The notes under the pieces: generated by a model
Told to the model about the DNA's origin: nothing
Seen by the model: only the letters and a program-made list of their open reading frames with translations
The model's database searches: none
Shown: positions 27,666-35,890 of the stretch, piece by piece
Position numbering within the stretch: the first letter of the stretch is position 1
How the letters are laid out: each line of letters opens with the position of its first letter
Made by a program: the position numbers and the translations under genes
Assembly (NCBI GenBank): GCA_036266155.1
Contig: DATANR010000134.1
Coordinates: 55,050-119,049 of the forward strand
DNA: 64,000 bases
Source of the DNA: SIAJ01 sp036266155
GTDB taxonomy: Bacteria; Planctomycetota; Planctomycetia; Gemmatales; Gemmataceae
Reading direction: 5' to 3'

Positions 27666-29801
27666 TCACTTTCCATCCTTCAACTTCTCTAACTCAATCT
27701 CCGCCTTGAGCCGGGCGGCTCGGACCTGGGCGACTGTGTGTTTCGTCTGCAGTTCAACTAACGGCTTCAACCCCGGCTTTGGCCCAGCCGGCAGGTTTGC
27801 CACGAATTCTTCGATTTCACGCAGTTGTTTTGTCCACTTTTCGATCGCCGCGATTCTGCTTTCGCGTGTCGTCGCCAGTTCCCGTTCGGAGTCGGCCAGC
27901 TCTCGAATCGCATCGAGCAACACAACCATTGAATCCTTGCCGATCTTGACGCGCTCGAACTGGTCGAGAAGCTGTTCCTCCAGGGCCTTCACCCGTTCCA
28001 ATTGAAGATCGCGCAGCCGCTTGTTCGTCGTCGAAGTCACCGATTTCTGTTTGAGAGCCGGCGGCGAAGTCCCCGCCGGCCGCAGCAACTCCAACGCTGA
28101 GCGTGAGGACAGCGTCCGAGCCCGCATGAACACGTACGCGGCTCCGTCTTTGCCGGCGGTCTCAAAACTCGATGGGCGATCGGCGCCTCCGAGTGCCAGG
28201 TTCAAGAACACGCCGTGGCGGGCAAAGACGCCGCGTACACTTGCGCCTTTCTTGTATCCGCCTCCATCCTCCGAGATCGTCAGGTCGATGTGCCATGGAC
28301 TGGATGCGAGATCGATCGTAAACGTGGCATGGAGCGGGTCCGAGCCAGGGACGTCGAATCGGAGGCGATTGCCTTTGACAACGAGCTGAGTGTCCCGCGC
28401 CGGTTGCTCCTGACCCTTGACCGTTTCCAACAAACCCACCCACGTTCCCTGGAGGCCGTCGTGCTCGACGCTGTCCTGTAGCTTGCGTTCGTTGTCAGTG
28501 GGACGGCGAAGAAACAGATGCACGAACGGCGATTTCGGCCCGGACCACTCGAACGAGTCCGGCCGTTCGCGGAGTTCTTCGTCGCCGAGCACAATCAACA
28601 GTGTTTCCCCATCAAACTTGTAAATGCTCGGCCGCAGAATGTCGTTCCGCTGACCACTGAGGCCGCCCTGAGCTTCGCGGAACGTAAAGTCGATCCGCTT
28701 CGGGTCGCGGGCCGGATCGAGATGAAAAAGACGGAGGCTTCCCGGCAGCAAAATGGATTCCACGCGATCGCCCGTGAACGTAACAGTTCGGCCTTTGGCG
28801 TCGTTAGCCCAGGTCAAATTGTTGCGTCCACCGCCAAATCCGGTGCCGGCGCTACTAAGGACATCCGGGCTCGCCTTCGCCGACTCAATGATCCACGTCC
28901 CCTGAATCCGCGCAAGATCCGTATCTGCCTTCGGCGCCTCCTTTGTGGGCATCGAGGTCTTCGGATTCTCCGTGCTCTGCGTCGCCGGATCGGCCCCCGC
29001 CGCCGGCAGCCACGCGAAGCCGATCCCGATTGCTCCGAGGACCAGAACACTCGCGGCGGCGAGCTTCAGAATCTTGCTGAAAAACATGGTTTGTATCACT
29101 CCGGCAGCCAGTTCGTGAGCCGTGCTCGTCGAGGTGCTGGCCGCGATGGTTGATTCGAGCAATGACGGCCGCACCGTGGCCGTCGCCTGGCCCGTCAGTC
29201 CGGCAACGAGCGCCGGCGCCGACAATGCCGATCCCAGATGTGCCAACCTCAGCCGCAACTTCTCGCGGGCCCGCGTCAGCCGGCTGGAGAGCGTCCCCTC
29301 CGCGATGCCCAACTCGGCGGCCGCCTCCGCGCGCGATCGACCGAGCAGGTCGCAGAGCAGTATTGGTTGTCGGTCGCGTTCGGGCATCCGTGCCAACGCT
29401 GCGTCCAAGATCGGAATCCAATCCATCGATTGCGGTCCCGGCGGAGCAGCCACGGCATCGATGTCCGCCGCGCTCATCCGCCGTCGCGACCGCCGCAGTC
29501 TTGCCTTGTGCGCGACGCGCACGGCGACGCCATACAGCCAGCGACTCACGCCATCGGATCGGATCAACTGCGCCTTGCGGGCGAGAATCAGAAACGTGGC
29601 CTGGAACGCATCCTCCGCGTCCTGCACGTGACCGAGCGATCGACGACAAACGCCGAAGACCATCGGCCCGTGCCGGCGAACGAGTTGCGCGAACGCATTC
29701 TCATCGCGCGTGGCGACGAACCGGCGCAACAACTCATCGTCCGACGTGAAACCGTCGGCGACTAGCCGGTTCACGGTCTGCACGAGCGTGTCGGCAACCA
29801 T
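27666..29801 (-). CDS. ECF sigma factor with membrane anchor and TIGR03067-like domains (copy 2)
   Basis: This 711-aa protein is a paralogue of the downstream gene. It opens MVADTLVQTVNRLVADGFTSDDELLRRFVATRDENAFAQLVRRHGP, with region 2 (HVQDAEDAFQATFLILARKAQ) and region 4 (RSRAEAAAELGIAEGTLSSRLTRAREKLRLRL). The hydrophobic helix is FSKILKLAAASVLVLGAIGIGFAWLP. Two lipocalin-like repeats follow (IQGTWIIESAKASPD and LQGTWVGLLETVKGQ), then a coiled coil ending QVRAARLKAEIELEKLKDGK that is nearly identical to the C-terminus of copy 1. The recent duplication is visible along the entire length. Function as a membrane-held alternative sigma factor is inferred from domain order. Confidence 0.85.
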   Translation of the reverse strand: MVADTLVQTVNRLVADGFTSDDELLRRFVATRDENAFAQLVRRHGPMVFGVCRRSLGHVQDAEDAFQATFLILARKAQLIRSDGVSRWLYGVAVRVAHKARLRRSRRRMSAADIDAVAAPPGPQSMDWIPILDAALARMPERDRQPILLCDLLGRSRAEAAAELGIAEGTLSSRLTRAREKLRLRLAHLGSALSAPALVAGLTGQATATVRPSLLESTIAASTSTSTAHELAAGVIQTMFFSKILKLAAASVLVLGAIGIGFAWLPAAGADPATQSTENPKTSMPTKEAPKADTDLARIQGTWIIESAKASPDVLSSAGTGFGGGRNNLTWANDAKGRTVTFTGDRVESILLPGSLRLFHLDPARDPKRIDFTFREAQGGLSGQRNDILRPSIYKFDGETLLIVLGDEELRERPDSFEWSGPKSPFVHLFLRRPTDNERKLQDSVEHDGLQGTWVGLLETVKGQEQPARDTQLVVKGNRLRFDVPGSDPLHATFTIDLASSPWHIDLTISEDGGGYKKGASVRGVFARHGVFLNLALGGADRPSSFETAGKDGAAYVFMRARTLSSRSALELLRPAGTSPPALKQKSVTSTTNKRLRDLQLERVKALEEQLLDQFERVKIGKDSMVVLLDAIRELADSERELATTRESRIAAIEKWTKQLREIEEFVANLPAGPKPGLKPLVELQTKHTVAQVRAARLKAEIELEKLKDGK

Positions 29802-29863
29802 CCAGGGTCCTCGGTGTCAGGTCCGACAAGTATGCCTTGCCCGCTCGGGCCGCGGCGCGTCCA

Positions 29864-32494
29864 TCATTTTTTCGCAGGCTTCAAAGATTTGGCCCATTCA
29901 TCAAACTCGGGCCGGCCGCGGAGGACCGCGAGATCGGTGTCCTTGACGCGAATGTGCTCGACATCGGTCGCCGTGGCCGGGTAACCGACGGCCTCCGCTT
30001 TCTTGAGCCAGGTCATCGCCTTGCCGCACAATTCATCGCGCGCCGATCCCTCAGCGCCTGTGGCCAGACGTGCGAAGAAGCAACCAATGTTGTAAGCCGG
30101 CACCGCGGTCCAACTCGGTAGATCGGGATTCAGGTCACCCATCATCTGGATGGCTTCGAGCCTTGAGCCGCTCTCCAACAAATCGCGGGCGTGACCCACC
30201 ATCAAGTTTTGGCGTATTTGATGGAACCAGAGCCCCTTCGGCAGTTCGCTGAATGCGGGGAAGTCGCGGAACAAAGCACTCATCAGTTCGACGGCGCGAC
30301 CGGATGCGACCGCCGCCTCCCTGAACCGCTTTTTCGCTCCGCGAAGTTCCGATAGGAGGGAGTAGGCCTGGACGGTTTGCATTCGATAGGGGAACGCTCG
30401 CGGCTGACCGACGATGAGTGACTCATAATCGCGGGCCACCTCCTCGATCAGTCGTTCGGCCTGATCGGCCCGTCCCGTCCTCGAATAGATAGTCGCGTAG
30501 GAATAGCGAATCGTGAGTTGGGCCTGATCGAAGTTTAGGCGCGCAGTACCCGATAGGGGCGGTGGGCCGGCCTTCGGATCGATCAATGCCGCGCCGCGAT
30601 CGAGCAGTTTCTCGGATTCCGGTATCCGTCGGTTGTTCAACAAATACGAGCCGTACGCCCCAAGCACACTGGCCAAGATGGCCCGGCTCTCCGGCCCCGG
30701 CGAGTCGGCGTGGGCACTCTCGGCCAGACCAAGCGCGTCGCGGAAACACCGCTCCGCGAGCGCCGGCTGAGTCGCGGAATAGAAGTAGCCGAGGCTGCGC
30801 CTACAGTCTGCCGCCGTCAATCGATACAGAGGTTCGTTCGGGAACTCGCGTGCCAGAACCTCGGCAAGTTCCGCGCCCTCGCGATAGGCGGCGGCCCCAT
30901 CTTCGTAGTCCCCATTCAGAATGCGGGCGTGGCCGAAGAAGAGCCGCGTGCGTGCCAGTTCGTGCCGGTACGCGGGCACGTCCGGATGCTCATGCATGAG
31001 GTCGGTGAGAAGCCGCGTCGCCGTGCGCCCGGCGGCTTCCGCTTGGGCAATCTGGCCGGCGAGATTGTTCAGCCGGCTCATCGTGTAATAAGTTTGAGCG
31101 GTTTCGAAACGGACCTGCGGATCGGTCGAGTCGACGCGGAGCAACGACTCGTAAAACGCGACCGCCTGCGCGAGGATGGCCGCACGCTCCTCCTGAGCGC
31201 CCGGCATGCGCGAGAGCGGACCGTCGCCAACGCGGTCCATGATCTTTTCCATGCTGCCGAGCGCGTTCTTGAGATAGCCCTGGGCCAACTCACGCTCGCG
31301 ATCCGCCTTGTCGCGCGCTTCGACCGCGGCGGCCTTCTCAGCCTCGACAGCTTTGCGTGCCGAGCGGGCGTCGGCCCAGAGGAAGATCATGACGCCCAAC
31401 AAGAGCGGCATTGGCACGGCTAGCAAGAAGACGACGCCCGCGAGCGCCGGATGCCGCCGCGACCATTTCAACAGCTTGGCCACGCCGGACGTTGGCCGGG
31501 CGAGAACTGATTCGCCGTTTAGGAAGCGGCCCAGATCGTCGGCAAGCGCCGTAGCGGACGGATAGCGGTGTTCCGGCTTCTTCGCGAGGCACTTGAGGCA
31601 GACCGTCTCCAGGTCGCGCGGCAACTTCGGTTGCAGGCGTGACGGCGGCACCGGATCGTCGTGGCGAACCTGCAACACCGTGTCCATGATCGCCGCCGCT
31701 CGAAACGGCGGTCGGCCGGTGAGGCACTCGTAAAGAATGGTCCCAAGCGCATAAATGTCGGCCGCCGGGCCAACAGCTTTGCCGTCGCCGCTAGCCTGCT
31801 CCGGCGCCATGTAGCTTGGCGTGCCAAGGATGGCCCCGGTCTGCGTCAGGTTGCTGTCGTCCGAACTTTGCTTGGCGAGGCCGAAGTCGGCTACTTTCAG
31901 AGTCGTCAGTCCGGAGTCCTCAGTCCCCAGTCGATTGCCATCTGACTGACGACTGAGGACTCCGGACTGCGGACTCAAAAGGATGTTTCCCGGCTTCAAG
32001 TCGCGATGCACGACGCCGCGGCTGTGAGCATGTTCGACGGCGAGGGCCAGGGTGCGGACCAGTTCGGCGGCCTCCCGCGGTGGCTGCGGTTCGCCTTTGA
32101 GGCGATCGGCAAGCGTGCCGCCTTCGACGAGTTCGAGTGAAAAGAACGGCGACCCGCCATGCTCGCCGACTTCGAAGACCTGGACGATGTTCGGATGTTG
32201 AAGCTGAGCGGCCGTGGTCGCTTCGGCACGGAAGCGCGTCAGTTGGTCCTCGCCCGCGTGCGTCGCTCCAAGGATCACCTTGAGCGCGACCATTCGATTC
32301 AATGCGACTTGCCGGGCCTTGTAAACGACGCCCATGGCGCCACGGCCGACTTCGCCGAGGATCTCGTAACCGGGTGGCGCGAATCCGGCGGGCGCTTCGC
32401 ACGGTGTGCCGTTAGCGGAGCCGACAGCCGTCCGCGTGGCGGCGGCATCAGGTGGATATTGGTCGACAGTCGGGTCGTTGGCGGCGATTGGCAT
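29864..32494 (-). CDS. Serine/threonine protein kinase with C-terminal TPR-like region
   Basis: The product has 876 aa. A PknB-type kinase domain spans about residues 43-335, with the glycine loop GEVGRGAMG, catalytic Lys72 (ALKV), HRDLKPGN (163-170), DFGLAK (203-208) and APE in SYMAPEQASG. All key residues are present. A 25-residue insert (about 174-198) sits between HRDLKPGNILL and the DFG strand and is encoded by an inverted repeat (see 31907-31969). A transmembrane helix (about 352-375, PALAGVVFLLAVPMPLLLGVMIFL) follows, then a helical region of TPR type reaching the C-terminus, which would be extracytoplasmic. Such planctomycete kinases are common, with unknown substrates. The gene is divergent from the beta-lactamase/amidohydrolase fusion. 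Confidence 0.92.
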   Translation of the reverse strand: MPIAANDPTVDQYPPDAAATRTAVGSANGTPCEAPAGFAPPGYEILGEVGRGAMGVVYKARQVALNRMVALKVILGATHAGEDQLTRFRAEATTAAQLQHPNIVQVFEVGEHGGSPFFSLELVEGGTLADRLKGEPQPPREAAELVRTLALAVEHAHSRGVVHRDLKPGNILLSPQSGVLSRQSDGNRLGTEDSGLTTLKVADFGLAKQSSDDSNLTQTGAILGTPSYMAPEQASGDGKAVGPAADIYALGTILYECLTGRPPFRAAAIMDTVLQVRHDDPVPPSRLQPKLPRDLETVCLKCLAKKPEHRYPSATALADDLGRFLNGESVLARPTSGVAKLLKWSRRHPALAGVVFLLAVPMPLLLGVMIFLWADARSARKAVEAEKAAAVEARDKADRERELAQGYLKNALGSMEKIMDRVGDGPLSRMPGAQEERAAILAQAVAFYESLLRVDSTDPQVRFETAQTYYTMSRLNNLAGQIAQAEAAGRTATRLLTDLMHEHPDVPAYRHELARTRLFFGHARILNGDYEDGAAAYREGAELAEVLAREFPNEPLYRLTAADCRRSLGYFYSATQPALAERCFRDALGLAESAHADSPGPESRAILASVLGAYGSYLLNNRRIPESEKLLDRGAALIDPKAGPPPLSGTARLNFDQAQLTIRYSYATIYSRTGRADQAERLIEEVARDYESLIVGQPRAFPYRMQTVQAYSLLSELRGAKKRFREAAVASGRAVELMSALFRDFPAFSELPKGLWFHQIRQNLMVGHARDLLESGSRLEAIQMMGDLNPDLPSWTAVPAYNIGCFFARLATGAEGSARDELCGKAMTWLKKAEAVGYPATATDVEHIRVKDTDLAVLRGRPEFDEWAKSLKPAKK
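31907..31969. repeat. Perfect 19-bp inverted repeat inside the kinase gene
   Basis: The arms CAGTCCGGAGTCCTCAGTC (31907-31925) and its exact reverse complement (31951-31969) flank a 25-bp centre. The element lies in frame and encodes kinase residues about 176-196, a Ser/Gln/Gly-rich insert between HRDLKPGN and DFG. It looks like a small palindromic insertion that kept the reading frame. Confidence 0.85.
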
Positions 32495-32569
32495 GGGGTG
32501 GATTATGGCACGCGGAATGGCGGGTTGCTACAGGGGAAATTCGGTTGACTGAGGCCGTGGTCCCAGTTG

Positions 32570-32619
32570 GGACTAATAGGACCGAGGGGACGTATACGTC
32601 CCCTCGGTCCTATTAGTCC
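32570..32619. repeat. 50-bp perfect palindrome between divergent genes
   Basis: The 50 bases read identically on both strands with no spacer; the centre is CGTATACG at 32591-32598 and the ends are GGACTAATAGG and its complement. It lies 76 bp upstream of the kinase ATG and 57 bp upstream of the fusion-protein ATG. It is either an operator-like control site or a dispersed palindromic element. It is not placed where a terminator would be expected. Confidence 0.9.
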
Positions 32620-32675
32620 TATTCTCATTCGGTAACCTAATCCTCGGCCGCCCATCTCTTCGCCGGACCGATTCA

Positions 32676-35600
32676 ATGATCCGTCTTCTTTACCTCATTG
32701 CCTTGCTGACGCTGGCTGCGCCCCTCCACGCCGCGGACCCAGACCCCGCGATCCTCGACGCGCTCGTTGCCGAGGCGATGAAGTCTTTCCAGGTCCCCGG
32801 CGCCGCGGTCGTCATCGTTCATGACGACAAGCCCATCTATATGAAGGGTTTCGGCGTTCGCCAGAAGGGCAAGGACGATCCCGTCACCGCGGACACCGTG
32901 TTCGCGATCGCTTCATGCAGCAAGGCGTTCACGGCTGCCGGCGTCGGGATGCTCGTGGCCGACGGCAAAATGGGCTGGGATGATCCGGTCCGCAAGCACC
33001 TCGATTGGTTTCATCTGTCCGATCCATCGGCCGACCGCGATGTGACCATCCGCGATCTGCTCTGCCATCGCACCGGCATGCCGCGGCACGACATGCTCTG
33101 GTACGGCACAGACATGTCGTCCGAAGATTATGTGCGCGCTTACGGCAAAGCGAAACCGTCGACTTCGTTCCGTTCGACCTGGGAATACGCCAATGTTCCA
33201 TTTACCGCGGCCGGTCTCGCGTCGGGCAACGCAGCGGGCAGCGACTGGCCGACGCTGATTCGCACGCGCATCTTCGAGCCGCTCGGCATGAAGTCGGCCT
33301 ACACTTCGGCCCGCGAGGCGCTTGCCAATCCGGATCATGCCAGCCCGCACAATCGCCGCCGGGACGGCGCGGTCGAACCGGTCGCACGGGCCGACGTCGA
33401 TAGCGTGCGTGGGGCCGGCAGCATCAACGCCAGTGTCCGCGATATGGCTCAGTGGTTGCGCTTCCAGCTTGAGGAGGGCGTCATCAATGGTAAGCGGTTA
33501 ATCCCGGCGAATGCATTGAAGGAAACGCGCACGGCTCAGATGGTCGTCCGTCAGGAGGGGCGTTGGAAAATCTTTTACCCAGAGAAGACGACGCATCACC
33601 TGGCCTATGGCCTCGGCTGGTTCGTTCACGATTATCGCGGCATCACGATGAACTCGCACGGCGGCACGCTCGACGGCTTTCGCGCCCAGACCGCGCTGGT
33701 TCCCGAAAAGAAGCTCGGCATCGTCGTGCTCGGCAACTTGACGCCGTCGACATTTCCAGAAGCAGTCACGAAGGCGCTGCTCGACAAACTGCTCGGCTTT
33801 CCCGACGACGACTGGAACAAGTTCTACAAGGGCGAAGACGCCAAGCAGGAAGCGACGCGACTGGCGAATGAGAAGAAGCGTGAAGCCGACCGCAAGAAGG
33901 ACACGGGGCCGAGCCTGTATCTGGGCGAATACGCCGGCACCTATGAAGAGCCTGCCCACGGCAAGGCGGAGGTGACTCTAGAGTCGGACGGTCTTCGACT
34001 CCGTTGGGGCAAGTTCATTTGGAAGCTTGCTCACTACCACTTCGACACGTTCACCGGAACCGTCGTCGGCCCATCACACGATGACGTCGTGCGCTTCGAT
34101 CGCGAGACTTTCGATGTGCAGTTCCGCCTCGGCACTAACGGCCGCGTCGAAGGGCTCAAGTTTCAGGATGAAGAATTTAAGCTCACTAAGGCAACTCCAC
34201 GCTTCGACGTCATCATCCGCGGCGGGACGGTGTACGACGGCAGCGGCAAGGCCCCGGTGAAGGCGGACATCGGACTGCGCGGCGACAAGGTGACGGCCAT
34301 CGGCAATCTGGCCGGCGCGACCGCGAAGACCGTCATCGATGCGAAGGGTCTCGCCGTCGCGCCCGGCTTCATCAACATGTTGAGCTGGTCGACAGAGACA
34401 CTGCTCGCCGATGGCCTCTCGCAGGGCGAGCTGCGACAGGGAGTCACCACGCAAATCATGGGCGAAGGCGATTCGATGGGCCCGGTCAACGACGCCATCA
34501 AGGCGCGCATGAAACGCGAGCAGACGGACATCAAGTACGAGATCGAATGGTCGACGCTCAGCGACTACTTGACGTATTTGGAACGGCGCGGCGTGACGCA
34601 GAACGTCGCATCGTTCCTGGGCGCGACGACGGTGCGCGAGTACGTGATCGGTCGCGGCGATCGTAAGGCGACGCCCGAAGAACTGGAGCGGATGCGGAAG
34701 TTGGTCGAACTCGAAATGCGTGCCGGCGCGCTCGGCATCGGTTCCGCGCTCGAATATGCTCCGGCTTACTACGCCGACACGGCGGAGTTGATCGAGTTGT
34801 GCAAAGTCGCAGCCAAATACAAGGGCAAGTACATCTCGCACATGCGCAGCGAAGGGACGCGGCTGCTTGAAGGGATCGACGAAGTGCTCACGATCAGCCG
34901 CGAGGCGAAGATTCCGGCCGAGATCTATCACTTCAAGGTCGCGGGCAAGGACAACTGGTCCAAAGCGGACGCGGCGATCGCCAAGATCGAGGCGGCACGC
35001 AAGGAAGGGCTGGCGATCACCGCGGATATGTACTGTTACACGGCCGGCTGCACCGGGCTCGACGCCTGTATTCCGCCGTGGGCCCAAGACGGTGGCGAAG
35101 TAGTCATGCGCCGTCGGCTCCGCGATCCCGAGGCCCGCAAGCGCATGAAGATCGACATCGAGACGAAGACCGATTGGCCGAACTTCTACCGCACGGCCGG
35201 CGAGCCGAAGAACATCTTGCTCGTTGGCTTCAAGAAAGACGCGCTGAAGCCGTTGCAAGGCAAGACGCTGGCCCAGGTCGCAGCGGACCGCAAGGCCAAC
35301 CCGGTCGAGACGCTTATGGACCTGTTGGCCGAAGATGAATCGCGCATCTCGACGGTCTACTTCATGATGGCCGAGGACAATGTGCGGCGAATGATGAAGT
35401 TGCCGTGGGTGAGCTTTGGTTCGGACGAAGGCTCACAAGCGCCCGAAGGCGTGTTCCTCAAGTCGATGCCACACCCGCGGGCGTATGGCAATTTCGCCCG
35501 GCTGCTCGGCAAATACGTCCGCGAGGAGAAACTGCTGCCGCTCGAGGATGCCGTTCGCAAACTCGCGGCACTGCCGGCGACAAACCTGGGTTTGGGAAAG

Positions 35601-35810
35601 CGCGGCCTGTTGAAAGAGGGGTATTATGCCGACGTCGTCGTCTTCGACCCGGCGACGATCGCGGACAAGGCGACGTTCGAAAAGCCGCATCAATATGCGG
35701 TTGGCGTCAAGCATGTGTTCGTCAATGGGACGCAGGCGCTGCGCGACGGCGAGCCGACCGGTTCGAAGCCGGGACGAGCGTTGTGGGGACCGGGGCGAGC
35801 GGAACGGTAG
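32676..35810 (+). CDS. Serine beta-lactamase-like hydrolase fused to an N-acyl-D-amino-acid deacylase-like amidohydrolase
   Basis: This 1044-aa exported protein starts with a signal peptide (IRLLYLIALLTLAAPLHAA). Residues about 25-390 are a class C-type beta-lactamase/penicillin-binding fold with Ser80-x-x-Lys83 (SCSK), Tyr171-x-Asn173 (YAN) and a HGG motif (NSHGGTLDGFRAQTAL). A DUF3471-like beta domain follows (about 410-505). Residues about 508-1044 match D-aminoacylase/amidohydrolase proteins (FDVIIRGGTVYDGSG; His722 in HMRSEGT, His752 in YHFKVAG, Asp917 in SFGSDEGS). The usual H-x-H after PGF is replaced by PGFINMLSW, and the zinc-bridging Cys is not seen. The fusion suggests periplasmic turnover of peptides containing D-amino acids. 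Substrate not determinable. Confidence 0.85.
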   Translation: MIRLLYLIALLTLAAPLHAADPDPAILDALVAEAMKSFQVPGAAVVIVHDDKPIYMKGFGVRQKGKDDPVTADTVFAIASCSKAFTAAGVGMLVADGKMGWDDPVRKHLDWFHLSDPSADRDVTIRDLLCHRTGMPRHDMLWYGTDMSSEDYVRAYGKAKPSTSFRSTWEYANVPFTAAGLASGNAAGSDWPTLIRTRIFEPLGMKSAYTSAREALANPDHASPHNRRRDGAVEPVARADVDSVRGAGSINASVRDMAQWLRFQLEEGVINGKRLIPANALKETRTAQMVVRQEGRWKIFYPEKTTHHLAYGLGWFVHDYRGITMNSHGGTLDGFRAQTALVPEKKLGIVVLGNLTPSTFPEAVTKALLDKLLGFPDDDWNKFYKGEDAKQEATRLANEKKREADRKKDTGPSLYLGEYAGTYEEPAHGKAEVTLESDGLRLRWGKFIWKLAHYHFDTFTGTVVGPSHDDVVRFDRETFDVQFRLGTNGRVEGLKFQDEEFKLTKATPRFDVIIRGGTVYDGSGKAPVKADIGLRGDKVTAIGNLAGATAKTVIDAKGLAVAPGFINMLSWSTETLLADGLSQGELRQGVTTQIMGEGDSMGPVNDAIKARMKREQTDIKYEIEWSTLSDYLTYLERRGVTQNVASFLGATTVREYVIGRGDRKATPEELERMRKLVELEMRAGALGIGSALEYAPAYYADTAELIELCKVAAKYKGKYISHMRSEGTRLLEGIDEVLTISREAKIPAEIYHFKVAGKDNWSKADAAIAKIEAARKEGLAITADMYCYTAGCTGLDACIPPWAQDGGEVVMRRRLRDPEARKRMKIDIETKTDWPNFYRTAGEPKNILLVGFKKDALKPLQGKTLAQVAADRKANPVETLMDLLAEDESRISTVYFMMAEDNVRRMMKLPWVSFGSDEGSQAPEGVFLKSMPHPRAYGNFARLLGKYVREEKLLPLEDAVRKLAALPATNLGLGKRGLLKEGYYADVVVFDPATIADKATFEKPHQYAVGVKHVFVNGTQALRDGEPTGSKPGRALWGPGRAER

Positions 35811-35890
35811 AACTCTCAGAAATTCCGGGACGATCAAGAGAGCACGGGGAAGTACATTTCGAGAGCCCGAAACACTGGGGAGCCAATCGC

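Noticed and set aside
32570..32619. Palindrome as a transcription terminator
   Set aside because: It lies between two divergent start codons, where no transcript should end.
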